39,955 bases of DNA from Spirochaetes bacterium ADurb.Bin110 (GCA_002070755.1 MWDY01000037.1:1-39955); one strand, 5' to 3'. Shown: positions 8,076 through 15,515, numbered from the stretch's first letter. Program-made: numbers and translations. The notes: a model not told the origin generated them from the letters alone.

Positions 8076-8556
8076 TCGTCCTCGTTGGCCCCCAAGGTCG
8101 ATTCGAGTTTTTTTTCAAGGTCAGTAAGGCTGCTAATTCAGCCAACGCTTTCTCTTTTCGGGCTAACTCTCGTTCGAGAGCCCTATTTCGTTTCTTTAAT
8201 GCGGTAAGTTCTGTGTTTTTTGTTTCTTGCTTCTTCGCCATGGTCATACGAAGCTCCTGTTCCCAGAGGCTAAGGTGTTCTTCATGAATCCCATTTTCCC
8301 GTAGCCATTGGCCTTTATCAACGTCTGCTAATCGTGACCATTCCAGAACATATTCAAACTTCTCTTCCAAGGGCTTTTTATTGGGCGGGAGCACAGAATC
8401 CTCGGTCGATAGTGTACCATCTTTTGCAAGACTCATCCATCGCTGAATTGTTTGCATTGAAATCCCGAATTCCTTACTCACTGAGCTGATACTCTGATTC
8501 TCTGGTGGAAGAACTTTTCGTAATACTGCATTCCGCAGTCTTTGACTGTATCGCAT
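8032..8556 (-). CDS. IS3-family transposase OrfA (HTH part), 174 aa
   Basis: The DNA-binding half of the IS3 transposase has the HTH SISSVSKEFGISMQTIQRWM, then a leucine-zipper-like coiled coil (ALKKRNRALERELARKEKALAEL) of the kind that mediates multimerisation. The ATG at 8556 is chosen because GAGGAGGGGG lies just upstream; an ATG at 8583 adds nine residues without a site. The frame passes the A8 run and ends at 8032, overlapping orfB by 44 bp. Confidence 0.88.
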   Translation of the reverse strand: MRYSQRLRNAVLRKVLPPENQSISSVSKEFGISMQTIQRWMSLAKDGTLSTEDSVLPPNKKPLEEKFEYVLEWSRLADVDKGQWLRENGIHEEHLSLWEQELRMTMAKKQETKNTELTALKKRNRALERELARKEKALAELAALLTLKKNSNRPWGPTRTIDPRSRSEAGYSAY

Positions 8557-8589
8557 AGTTGCCCCCTCCTCTTGAGGCGACATCTATGC

Positions 8590-8903
8590 TGGCACAAAGG
8601 GTCTTCCATCAGATCGCCTTTCGGGGTAAGGATTCGGTTTCGTCTGGCATTCTCCACATACAGATCGCCAATCATCGCAATGAGTCCTTTGATTTCTTTC
8701 TCGGTCTGCTCATAAAGGTCGCCGGCCTGGGCTTTTCAGCCATTTTTCCCAACTTTATAGATTGTATCAATCCATCTCTGACACTCGCTGGGGTTAAAGT
8801 CGTTTTGCCGCCCTAAATCGACCACTGTAATTGCCTGGCAAAGGATTTGCAGAATAATCTCAGCATTTCGATTTGCAGCCCATTGTAACTGTTGCTTTCC
8901 CAT
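8590..8903 (-). pseudogene. Broken orfA-like gene of the older IS
   Basis: The frame begins at ATG 8903 after AGGAGAGGAAG, reads MGKQQLQWAANRNAEIILQI and stops at TGA 8736-8738. It then continues in frame (QAGDLYEQTEKEIKGLI..IGDLYVEN) until the nested IS3 tip at about 8591. The second part resembles the coiled-coil end of IS3-group OrfA proteins (..LYVENEALKK..). A nonsense mutation plus truncation by the nested IS makes it non-functional. Confidence 0.6.
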
Positions 8904-9014
8904 TCTTCCTCTCCTTGTTCATTACAATTAGCCTGAACGATGAGGGGTACTTGATTGCTGTTTAAATATCACAAATATTTAGCCAATATTTCTCAAATGG
9001 TAAACATATTAAAA

Positions 9015-9044
9015 TTGAAGAAATAAATTTTAATTATTTATAAT
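9015..9044 (+). promoter_or_regulatory. Candidate promoter for the HTH-DUF3631 operon
   Basis: TTGAAG (9015-9020) and TATAAT (9039-9044) are 18 bases apart in a very AT-rich leader (8950-9110). Four TTCTCA motifs (8991, 9068, 9078, 9086) surround and follow it and may be protein-binding sites. Confidence 0.4.
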
Positions 9045-9132
9045 ATAATATTTTAATAAATAAAAAATTCTCATTTTTCTCAAATTTCTCAAGGCCTCTC
9101 GTTTGCAAAATGAAATCAGCGATCTTTAAGAT

Positions 9133-9161
9133 GACGGTAAACAAAAGAAAACCATACCGTC
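9133..9161 (+). promoter_or_regulatory. Inverted repeat in the operon leader
   Basis: GACGGTA (9133-9139) and TACCGTC (9155-9161) form a perfect 7-bp inverted repeat directly before the ribosome site of the first gene. It could be an operator or an RNA hairpin affecting translation. Confidence 0.45.
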
Positions 9162-9174
9162 AGGGAGTATGATC

Positions 9175-9405
9175 ATGAGCATATTTTTAAGTGTAGAAGA
9201 GGCTGCATCATTCTTAAAAACAACCCCTAAATATATATACAAGCTCGTTCATTTGCGATTGCTTCCTTGCTATAAGCCTACTGGTGGTCGGCTATTCTTT
9301 GATCAACAAGAACTAGAAGAGTTCATTAGAAAACGCCGCAAAGCAACTCAAGATGAAATTTCAGAGCGTGCAATACAGATGATTAATCAAAGGGGTTTAA
9401 AATGA
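9175..9405 (+). CDS. Excisionase-like helix-turn-helix protein, 76 aa
   Basis: The MerR/AlpA-type small HTH reads FLSVEEAASFLKTTPKYIYKLVHLRLLPCYKPTGGRLFFDQQELEEFI. The pattern of an N-terminal HTH, a wing with GGRLFF and the helix ELEEFIRKRR is the standard excisionase/HTH_17 domain. In such islands these proteins control excision or the operon promoter. ATG 9175 is preferred to ATG 9169 because AGGGAG (9162-9167) is 7 bases away. Its stop overlaps the next start as ATGA. Confidence 0.85.
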   Translation: MSIFLSVEEAASFLKTTPKYIYKLVHLRLLPCYKPTGGRLFFDQQELEEFIRKRRKATQDEISERAIQMINQRGLK

Positions 9406-9704
9406 ATTCAAGGGTTCGAGCGGCAATCTATTGCTTTATCAGTCAGCACAACATTGATCGTAATAGATGGAAGAATTTTGCGATTTTCACAGCCCGCACC
9501 AATCTTGACAGTGCGCCACCACAGATTCGCGTGCTGCTTGCAGGAAAGCCATCTCAGGTACCTGCAAATGTCTGTGAATTAGCAGAAATTTTTACCTTGC
9601 TTTATTTCACTACGCAGGATCGCGCAATAAGCAGCAATACCTTCTTTTCTGCTGCTGAGGTCTGGGAGCACGCGATCAGGCTATGGGAGGCACCTCGTGG
9701 ATGA
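9402..9704 (+). CDS. Hypothetical protein, 100 aa
   Basis: The family is not recognised. The sequence is basic at the N-terminus (SRVRAAIYCFISQHNIDRNRW) and has a helical middle. It is translationally coupled on both sides: ATGA with the HTH gene upstream, and an 8-bp overlap with the DUF3631 gene downstream. It has an AAAGGGG ribosome site. Its position between an excisionase-like gene and a DUF3631 gene suggests a role in island replication or its control, but nothing in the sequence proves this. Confidence 0.7.
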   Translation: MNSRVRAAIYCFISQHNIDRNRWKNFAIFTARTNLDSAPPQIRVLLAGKPSQVPANVCELAEIFTLLYFTTQDRAISSNTFFSAAEVWEHAIRLWEAPRG

Positions 9705-11028
9705 GATAGTGAAGATTGATGTCTCTCAGGTGGTACAGGAGTTGCAGCTTCGGGATCAAACGGAATCAGAAGCCTCGAAGAATACTGCAAAGAAAAGCCG
9801 GGACAAACAGGGCAAGCGCCTGCAGTTTAATGACCCAGAGCCTTCTACATTACCCCAGGATGGTGCAATGCTTCTTGATGACCTTGTGCGCCAAATCCGC
9901 CGCTTTCTTGTAATTGATATTGAATCCGCCTATGCGATAGCTCTATGGATCGTTTTTACTCACCTCGCTCCGTATGGGACTGTATGTCCAAATCTCTGCG
10001 TTACCTCGGCAACCAAGGCCTGTGGCAAGAGCACGGCACTGGAGATCGTGCGCCGTCTTGTGCCACGGGCGCTTGCAACCTCAAACATCTCAACCGCTGC
10101 ACTTTTCCGCACTATCGATGCTTACGCCCCGACCATGATCATCGATGAGGCCGATTCCATGTTTCGCACCAATGAGGATCTTCGCACCATCATGAATGCG
10201 GGCTTTACCCGCAGTGCTGCGCAGGTCATCCGTATCGTCGGAGAGGACCTTGAACCTCGAACCTTCAATGTCTTTTGCCCCAAGGCAATTGCCCTCATTG
10301 GGAATCTTCCTGCAACGCTTGCCAGCCGATCGATCATTATTGAGATGCTCCGCCGCAAGTCTGATGAAGAAGTTGAACGACTAAGGGCTGACAGAGACCT
10401 TGGCTTTCGCGATCTGCATGCACGAGTGCAGCGGTTTGCGCTGGATCATGGTGCTAAAATTCAGAAAATCGACCCTGAGATACCATCTAGCCTCTCAGAC
10501 AGGCAGGCTGATTGCTGGCGGGAGCTCTTGCGGATTGCTGATTTTGTCGGTGGCGAGTGGCCACAACAAGCTCGCTCAGCAGCGATGGCGCTCTCCGCTC
10601 ATGACGCAAGTGATCCTGACGATGTGAAAGAACGACTCCTCTCTGACCTTCACACAATCGTCTCCGCACAGCCTGAGCGGGACCGATGGCCTTCCCAGAC
10701 ACTCGTGGATCGCCTCAATGAGATAGAGGAAAGCCCTTGGCCGCAATTCAATCATGGAAAAGGCATGACCGCCTCGAACCTCGCGCGAATCCTCAGGCCG
10801 TTTGGAATCAAGCCACGTACCTTGAAGCAGGAAGGGCACTGTGTCAAAGGCTACTATTCCAAGGATTTCACGGAGGCGTTTGAGCGGTACCTGCCGGAGA
10901 GGCGAAACCCCGTAACCAATGCAGATAATTTGATTTTCAACAAACACTTAGAAGGTTACGGGTCGGTTACGGTTACGCCTGAGACCCGTAACCGCGCAGA
11001 CTTCCTCTTTGAGGAGAAAGCCATATGA
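9697..11028 (+). CDS. DUF3631 P-loop protein (primase/helicase-like), 443 aa
   Basis: DUF3631 proteins are ATPases linked to phage- and plasmid-type replication, often fused or adjacent to primases. Here a P-loop, SATKACGKSTAL (about residues 104-115), and a Walker B, TMIIDEADSMF (about 143-153), are followed by the family segment RSAAQVIRIVGEDLEPRTFNVFCPKAIALIG and the arginine-rich RRKSDEEVERLRADRD. No TOPRIM or primase zinc finger is present, so any priming activity must come from elsewhere. The start is GTG 9697 after GGGAGG, overlapping the previous gene. The 3' end of the gene carries part of a GGTTACG motif cluster and is read as VTVTPETRNR. Confidence 0.85.
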   Translation: MDEIVKIDVSQVVQELQLRDQTESEASKNTAKKSRDKQGKRLQFNDPEPSTLPQDGAMLLDDLVRQIRRFLVIDIESAYAIALWIVFTHLAPYGTVCPNLCVTSATKACGKSTALEIVRRLVPRALATSNISTAALFRTIDAYAPTMIIDEADSMFRTNEDLRTIMNAGFTRSAAQVIRIVGEDLEPRTFNVFCPKAIALIGNLPATLASRSIIIEMLRRKSDEEVERLRADRDLGFRDLHARVQRFALDHGAKIQKIDPEIPSSLSDRQADCWRELLRIADFVGGEWPQQARSAAMALSAHDASDPDDVKERLLSDLHTIVSAQPERDRWPSQTLVDRLNEIEESPWPQFNHGKGMTASNLARILRPFGIKPRTLKQEGHCVKGYYSKDFTEAFERYLPERRNPVTNADNLIFNKHLEGYGSVTVTPETRNRADFLFEEKAI

Positions 11029-11139
11029 GCGTACCGGCTGAAAACCCGGTTACGGCTCGGAGGCGTAACCGTAACCAGGGCGTAACCATGCCAAATGATG
11101 GTACTGTAACAACATACACACAATCGGTTACGGGTTACG
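10911..11139. repeat. Cluster of eleven GGTTACG/CGTAACC motifs, possible origin iterons
   Basis: Forward GGTTACG occurs at 10954, 10965, 10971, 11048, 11126 and 11133. The complement CGTAACC occurs at 10911, 10987, 11064, 11070 and 11081. Two pairs overlap by one base with a 6-bp period, and others are 7 to 11 bp apart. The cluster spans the end of the DUF3631 gene and the start of the next. An iteron-like origin or repressor array inside the putative replication gene is plausible, since many plasmid and satellite origins lie within or beside the initiator gene. Confidence 0.6.
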
Positions 11140-11510
11140 CCTGCACCAGGGAAGCGGAAACCCTTTGCATCTTCGATGTCGGTACGGATGCTCTTGACCT
11201 TGGGATGAAGGTATTCACCCAACTGGCCCAGATCAAGAAACGCACAGGCGAGAAGCCGCTTGCTATCCCTGTGGACTCATGGCAGGCAATCTGCATCGCG
11301 AAAGGGCTCACCCAGAGGCAGTTTGTGCTGGTCAAAGCCTACTGCGACGCCCTCCATGTCTACACAGAGAAGGACGGCTTCATCCTCGTCGATCCAGGCT
11401 TTGTACTGCTTGAGGATGAGTGCGTGAATGCCAGCCAGGGCCCCTTACCTGACACACAGGTATCGCCAAACGACCTTACCAAAGGAGGTACACCACATGA
11501 ATACCATTGA
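11025..11510 (+). CDS. Hypothetical protein, 161 aa
   Basis: The family is not recognised. The first 45 residues are encoded by the GGTTACG repeat region and are Thr/Val/Arg-rich, probably disordered. The rest looks globular (TDALDLGMKVFTQLAQIKKRTGEKPLAIPVDSWQAICIAKGLTQRQFVLVKAYCDALHVY). Its start overlaps the DUF3631 stop (ATGA) after GAGGAGAAAG. The internal ATG at 11089 would remove the repeat-encoded part. It may work with the DUF3631 protein, from coupling only. Confidence 0.7.
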   Translation: MSVPAENPVTARRRNRNQGVTMPNDGTVTTYTQSVTGYACTREAETLCIFDVGTDALDLGMKVFTQLAQIKKRTGEKPLAIPVDSWQAICIAKGLTQRQFVLVKAYCDALHVYTEKDGFILVDPGFVLLEDECVNASQGPLPDTQVSPNDLTKGGTPHEYH

Positions 11511-11778
11511 TATTCAAGAAGAAACCATCACTCAAGAGCCAACACTCCCCCCGCAGCGTCTGCCGATGGATACGCTCAAGAATGCGCGCCGAAGCCTTGC
11601 ACGGATTATCGCAGCCTACTACCGGGGTGCTATCGATGAACGCAAATTCAAGATGATGGTCTATGGCATGAATGTACTTCTGGGCTACCTCAAGGAGGTG
11701 GAAACCGAGGAGCTCGAGCAGCGCGTTGCGGAACTCGAGAAACATCTTGCATTGTCGCAGGAGAAGAAATATGCGTGA
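11497..11778 (+). CDS. Hypothetical coiled-coil protein, 93 aa
   Basis: The protein has a basic helical centre (LKNARRSLARIIAAYYRGAIDERKFKMMVYGMNVLLGYLK) and an acidic coiled-coil end (EVETEELEQRVAELEKHLALSQEKK). This layout resembles small phage- and plasmid-encoded accessory proteins, but no family is recognised. The ATG at 11497 is set by AAAGGAGG (11481-11488). It overlaps the preceding gene by 14 bp and the next by 8 bp. Confidence 0.75.
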   Translation: MNTIDIQEETITQEPTLPPQRLPMDTLKNARRSLARIIAAYYRGAIDERKFKMMVYGMNVLLGYLKEVETEELEQRVAELEKHLALSQEKKYA

Positions 11779-12049
11779 ACTTGAAAGACGAATTGAAAAG
11801 ATAGAAATGGTCCAGACTGCTGAAAAAGAAGCCGCAGATGAGCTCTATCCCTTTGCCAAGGTTGAGCGGCTTACCGAGGACGAATGGCGGGAAATGTACC
11901 AGCACCCTGAAGCTTGGATGAGCATCTCCTATATTCTGGATCATGCGCTTTGGTACAAGTTCATTAGAAGATCGGACATGGACCGATATTCGGGATTACC
12001 CCATTTCCGCGTAAATATGGAGGACCTTACCAGCATCTTTCAAAGATAG
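11771..12049 (+). CDS. Hypothetical protein, 92 aa
   Basis: The last gene of the operon starts MRELERRIEKIEMVQ and has a tryptophan-rich centre (DEWREMYQHPEAWMSISYILDHALWYKF). The start at 11771 follows AGGAGAAG and overlaps the previous stop. The stop at 12047-12049 is directly adjacent to the tip (TGTAGT) of an IS fragment, so the IS landed exactly at the gene end or removed a few terminal residues. No function is recognised. Confidence 0.7.
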   Translation: MRELERRIEKIEMVQTAEKEAADELYPFAKVERLTEDEWREMYQHPEAWMSISYILDHALWYKFIRRSDMDRYSGLPHFRVNMEDLTSIFQR

Positions 12050-12142
12050 TGTAGTGCTCCCCTGCTTTTCAGACCATTTAGGCGAATAATTTTTTTCCTG
12101 ACTTCTGCGGGAGTAGCATACCCAAGTGCTGCATGAGGCCTG
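12050..12142 (-). pseudogene. Fragment of an IS transposase C-terminus
   Basis: The minus strand encodes RPHAALGYATPAEVRKKI followed by RLNGLKSRGALH, the C-terminal signature of IS3/IS481-type rve transposases. Homology with 6687-6780 starts at the shared tip TGTAGT and is lost near 12142. Only the IS end is left; the rest was deleted before the promoter of the ankyrin gene. Confidence 0.75.
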
Positions 12143-12207
12143 TTGCCAGAGGGGCGTTTCCGTCGCTGCCCGCAATGTTCCTTCATACTACACTGCAATA
12201 ATAAAGC

Positions 12208-12235
12208 TTGATTGGTTACTCCTCTGTGGTATAAT
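12208..12235 (+). promoter_or_regulatory. Promoter of the ankyrin-repeat gene
   Basis: TTGATT (12208-12213) and TATAAT (12230-12235) are 16 bases apart, 62 bp before the ATG. The interval 12143-12207 holds nothing else that I recognise. Confidence 0.65.
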
Positions 12236-12297
12236 GAAAATTACCCGGCTATACGTGCTGGATATGGAATACAGCCAGCGTATCAGGGAGGGAAATT

Positions 12298-12741
12298 ATG
12301 AAAAAATGGAGTATTGCGATTCTTTTCTTGTTAAGCAGCATTTGTCTATTTGCACAAGATATTTTTGGGGCAGCTAAATTTGGGACACCTCAAGATGTCC
12401 TGGCAGCAATAAAGGCTGGTGCCAGCCTTAATGAGAGAGACAATTTAGGTATGACGCCGTTGATGTGGGCTGCAATGAATAATACCAATCCGGAGGTCAT
12501 TACAGCCCTCCTGAAGGCTGGTGCAAGGCTTGATGACAGAGACAATATAGTAGGTATGACGCCGTTGATGTGGGCTGCAACGAATAATGCCAATCCAGAG
12601 GTCGTTATGATCCTCCTGAAGGCTGGTGCCAATGGAAAGACAAAAAGCCTCGAGGGGAAAACAGCATTCGACTATGCAAAAGATAATCCAAATATTAAGG
12701 ATACAGCAGCATATTGGGCTCTGAATAATGCGCGTTTTTGA
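12298..12741 (+). CDS. Secreted ankyrin-repeat protein, 147 aa
   Basis: A cleavable signal peptide (MKKWSIAILFLLSSICLFAQ) targets the protein for export, so it should act in the periplasm or outside. It carries three ankyrin repeats: an N-terminal one (AAKFGTPQDVLAAIKAGASLNERD), then two nearly identical units (GMTPLMWAA.NN.NPEV...LLKAGA), then a C-terminal cap (GKTAFDYAKDN). Ankyrin repeats bind proteins; the partner is unknown. AGGGAGG precedes the ATG. The two central repeats are nearly identical in DNA too (period 105 bp), which points to a recent internal duplication. Confidence 0.88.
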   Translation: MKKWSIAILFLLSSICLFAQDIFGAAKFGTPQDVLAAIKAGASLNERDNLGMTPLMWAAMNNTNPEVITALLKAGARLDDRDNIVGMTPLMWAATNNANPEVVMILLKAGANGKTKSLEGKTAFDYAKDNPNIKDTAAYWALNNARF

Positions 12742-12765
12742 AAGATATCAATTAGACAGCATGCA

Positions 12766-13098
12766 TTAAAAACCAAACCTTACGAATGAATTATACTCGC
12801 TCACCACCGCGTTTGTCTCGTCGATAGCCCTCTGGATTTCTCTTCGAATCGTCGCAATGTCATTATTGGCAGCCTGAATATACGATTCGCAGTCATCTCG
12901 ATACTGCTCCACCTGTTGCCGGTAGCGCGAGATGCTGTATTCGTCCTTCGAGAACGGCTTTGAGGGACGGTAAGCTTTGCTCGAAAAGCTTGGGTAGGAA
13001 CCATACAGGTTTGAATAGCTGCTCACAAAGCCAAACAAGGTGCTTATACTCGCCCCGAGCAGGAAGGCGGCAATTACATGGCGCTTTTTACACTCCAT
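12766..13098 (-). CDS. Small exported or membrane-anchored coiled-coil protein, 110 aa
   Basis: The N-terminus MECKKRHVIAAFLLGASISTLFGFVSS is a signal peptide or anchor. A Tyr/Ser-rich segment (SYSNLYGSYPSFSSKAYRPSKP) and a C-terminal helical coiled coil (RYRQQVEQYRDDCESYIQAANNDIATIRREIQRAIDETNAVV) follow. AGGAGG lies upstream of the ATG. It converges on the ankyrin gene with a 24-bp gap and may belong to the same cargo unit. The family is not recognised. Confidence 0.72.
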   Translation of the reverse strand: MECKKRHVIAAFLLGASISTLFGFVSSYSNLYGSYPSFSSKAYRPSKPFSKDEYSISRYRQQVEQYRDDCESYIQAANNDIATIRREIQRAIDETNAVVSEYNSFVRFGF

Positions 13099-13425
13099 GG
13101 TCAGGTCCTCCTTGGTTTGATTGATGATTCTATTTTCGATAATAGCATACCAACGACCACTCTGCAGTATAGGTAACCCAAGCAGCCAGGAATCATAAAT
13201 ACCTCAGAAAATCAATATAGATAGACATTCAAGCTGCGACATTTCCAGCATGCAAAATTTATATGTACGATATATACAAATAATATTATAAATTATGAAA
13301 CAATAAAAAAGTATAAATATACATTAACTATTCATTAAAAAAGAAATTCCATAAAGAAAAATGAAATCCCTCATGAATCAAAGTCATACACAGACAATAT
13401 CCTTTGAACTTTTAGAAAGTAATAT
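13099..13425. other. AT-rich intergenic region between BREX and cargo genes
   Basis: 327 bp without a gene. The left third holds the ribosome site and, presumably, the promoter of the small anchored protein. The part from 13260 to 13425 is extremely AT-rich and contains the BREX operon terminator candidate. Nothing else is recognised. Confidence 0.6.
13337..13370 (-). terminator. Possible terminator of the BREX operon
   Basis: On the minus strand GGGATTTCAT (13370-13361) can pair with ATGGAATTTC (13352-13343) through ten pairs including three G-U, with an 8-base loop. A run of six T (13342-13337) follows. It lies 56 bp after the brxL stop. Confidence 0.45.
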
Positions 13426-15513
13426 TCATACTTTAAAAATATCTACCATCGTCTCCAGGCAGGGACGCAGGTCCAGATCGTTCGAGCCGATAACAAACCA
13501 ATTCTCAGGCTTTTGGTAGATATCTAGCCCGCGACCAATCTTGATCCGCCAACCCGTGGAAAGCCGTATCTCGCGATCATGAATATTCTCCCGGAACTTG
13601 AATTCAAAGCCGATATTGGCATCCGCAAGGCTTTCCTTGAGGCTGTTGAACCGATCCTGGGCTTCCGATTTCTGCACTTGGTCATCATAGCCGGTCAGCA
13701 GGACAATCTTCTCCGCATCTCCTACCTTCACCACAAGCTCGCAGAAGCGGACAAAGTTCTGTATCTGATGCTGGGTTCGAATATAGGGATCCTCTACCTC
13801 AATGGTCTTTGCACCACGCAGGTATGCGCCAAAAATGGATTCATAGCTATAGCCGGTATCGCCATAGAAAATTCGAAAGTGCTTCTCTTTGAGAGCTGCA
13901 GCTTCAGCACTGGAACCTCGTGCAACAATGACTTCTGCATGGCTTTTGGAAGGCTCCTGTTTCTGTTCTTCTTCCATAATCCTGGGTCTGGTTTTCCCTT
14001 TATTCCCACTTTGTACCGCTTCCTCATCAATGACCTTTCGTTCCGGGGCAAGCGTGCTTTGCGCGCCCAGGGACTCCGGGCAAAAGACGATTCGTTCTTT
14101 TCCCGAAGAATCAACGTAGGAGAGATTGATTTTCGCGTACTCTTCGTCCGTTTTGCGCTTGTTGAGCTGTTCCTTGATCCGTCTGCGGCCCTCAATTGCA
14201 TATTCGACATATTCAGCCAGCTCATCTTGAGTCGGTTCTCCCGCCGGATGCAGTATCTTTAGCATCGCGCACAGGGTTTTCCTGATCGCAATCTCATCAC
14301 GTCCCTCGACGGTAGTACCGAGCTTTACGTTCCTGCTGACCCAGTCATAGCGATTCTGGGATCGGAACAGGAAATGAAACGCTTCAGCCAGATAGTCGGA
14401 AATGAATCCGTAGCTTTCGGTGAGCAGAAGGCTTGAATTCTTCGGCATTTCCCAGCCTGGCAGGTAATAGTGGAAGCGATCGATGAGCGCAAGGTCGAAA
14501 CTATCCGGCAAGGGATATAAAAGATCCAGGTTTTGAGAATTGATGACCTGCTCGATCGCATGGTCTATATTGCCGACAAAGGCAAAGCTTGCATCCGCGA
14601 TGACCTGCACCCCACGGGAGAAGCGGCCATTCGCCATATAATCCTTCATGATTTGCACGGAATCACGGTCTTTAATCTTGATTGAGCCCACCTCATCGAA
14701 CGCGACCGTATCCCAGAAACCGACCAGTCCGATCTTATTCTTCTGGTTGTTGTAGAACAGAATCGGCGTTGTCGCCTGACCACCCGAGATGAGGGTCGCA
14801 TAGGGCGAGAATTCTGAGAATGAGTAGGACTTTCCGGTGCCCCGTGGGCCAAGCTCGATGAAGTTATAGTTCTTTTCCACAAAGCTGAAAAACCGGGCAA
14901 TGAGGTGAAATTTCAGCCGTTTGGTAAGCTTGGATGGCTCAAGCCCGATACTCCTGATGATTGCATCCAGCCATTCATCGCGGGTGAATCGTTCTCTCCC
15001 GGCAAGAAAGGCATCCGCATCGAATCGAGACAGCTGGATGGGCCTCAGATCATCAATGAAGAACGCATAATCATCGTCCTCGATATCGTTGTGGCAGACA
15101 ACCACTTCCGCCCAGATGCCGCCTTCCAGTATACGGTCGTTCTCTCTGTAGAATTTCTCAGGTATTGCAATGCGCCGCGAGTTGAAATTTTCCATCTCCG
15201 CCCAATGGCGCTTTTCTTTCTCAGAGTAAGTAACATGCACTTTGTCTATGAATCGGTGCTTGCCCTTCTGCTGGACCATGGACTGTGCTTTGTTAGACTC
15301 ATCAGGACGAACGTAGTTCGATTCCAGCGTTTCAAATACCGCTTCAATTCCTGCTCTGATCTCTTCCGAATCATCGGAGGCGCAGTACTTTGCAAGGAGA
15401 AACTCCAGTACGAACGACGGTACATTGGTTCCTTTCTTGATCTTGTGCAGCAGGTCTTTTCTCACGACCTTGCCGGGGAACGCTTCATTCAGCTTGCGAT
15501 CGAGCTCGTCCAT
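13426..15513 (-). CDS. brxL: BrxL, Lon-like AAA+ protein of BREX with MIT_C-like tail, 695 aa
   Basis: BrxL is the terminal effector gene of type 1 BREX; it assembles on DNA and has an AAA+ core. Here Walker A GPRGTGKSY lies at residues 222-230 and Walker B DTVAFDEVGSI at about 268-278. The BrxL family segments VSGFxNxGRG-type (MANGRFSRGVQVIADASFAFVGNID) and FALIDRFHYYLPGWEMPK follow. The region from about residue 555 (HFRIFYGDTGYSYESIFGAYLRGAKTIEVEDPYI) matches the MIT_C (PLD-like) domain found at the end of some BrxL proteins. The gene starts 2 bp after the pglZ stop, so it ends the BREX operon. Confidence 0.92.
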   Translation of the reverse strand: MDELDRKLNEAFPGKVVRKDLLHKIKKGTNVPSFVLEFLLAKYCASDDSEEIRAGIEAVFETLESNYVRPDESNKAQSMVQQKGKHRFIDKVHVTYSEKEKRHWAEMENFNSRRIAIPEKFYRENDRILEGGIWAEVVVCHNDIEDDDYAFFIDDLRPIQLSRFDADAFLAGRERFTRDEWLDAIIRSIGLEPSKLTKRLKFHLIARFFSFVEKNYNFIELGPRGTGKSYSFSEFSPYATLISGGQATTPILFYNNQKNKIGLVGFWDTVAFDEVGSIKIKDRDSVQIMKDYMANGRFSRGVQVIADASFAFVGNIDHAIEQVINSQNLDLLYPLPDSFDLALIDRFHYYLPGWEMPKNSSLLLTESYGFISDYLAEAFHFLFRSQNRYDWVSRNVKLGTTVEGRDEIAIRKTLCAMLKILHPAGEPTQDELAEYVEYAIEGRRRIKEQLNKRKTDEEYAKINLSYVDSSGKERIVFCPESLGAQSTLAPERKVIDEEAVQSGNKGKTRPRIMEEEQKQEPSKSHAEVIVARGSSAEAAALKEKHFRIFYGDTGYSYESIFGAYLRGAKTIEVEDPYIRTQHQIQNFVRFCELVVKVGDAEKIVLLTGYDDQVQKSEAQDRFNSLKESLADANIGFEFKFRENIHDREIRLSTGWRIKIGRGLDIYQKPENWFVIGSNDLDLRPCLETMVDIFKV

Positions 15514-15515
15514 GC

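Larger units (their letters stand above)
7046..8591 (-). mobile_element. IS3-family element, about 1.55 kb
   Basis: CAACATAGATGTCGC (7046-7060) and the complement of 8577-8591 match at 14 of 15 positions and serve as terminal inverted repeats around orfA and orfB. The true tips may extend 2-5 bases outward (TTTGT on both sides). I found no clear 3-bp target duplication, perhaps because the tips are misplaced by a base or two or because the flanks have drifted. It sits inside an older IS. Confidence 0.75.
6687..8955 (-). mobile_element. Decayed IS (second type) interrupted by a nested IS3 element
   Basis: The left tip TGTAGT at 6687 matches the tip of another fragment at 12050, and both continue into the same degenerate transposase C-terminus. 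On the far side a decayed orfA-like frame lies at 8590-8903. Near 8943-8955 the complementary strand reads AAGTACCCCTC..TTCAGGC, which resembles the left tip consensus TAGTGCTCCCC..TTTCAGACC. Together these look like one old IS of about 0.7 kb net, into which the IS3-family element at 7046-8591 inserted. The right boundary is approximate. Confidence 0.55.

Noticed and set aside
8100..8120. Standard programmed -1 frameshift joining the IS3 ORFs
   Set aside because: The -1 frame reaches a TGA 14 codons later. Only the +1 frame connects to orfB, so the standard mechanism does not fit.
10911..11139. CRISPR array
   Set aside because: The repeats are 7 bp, in both orientations and irregularly spaced inside genes. 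No 24-37 bp repeats with unique spacers occur anywhere in the window.
12126..12377. Plus-strand 83-codon frame before the ankyrin gene
   Set aside because: It runs through the promoter and the ankyrin signal peptide in another frame and has no ribosome site.
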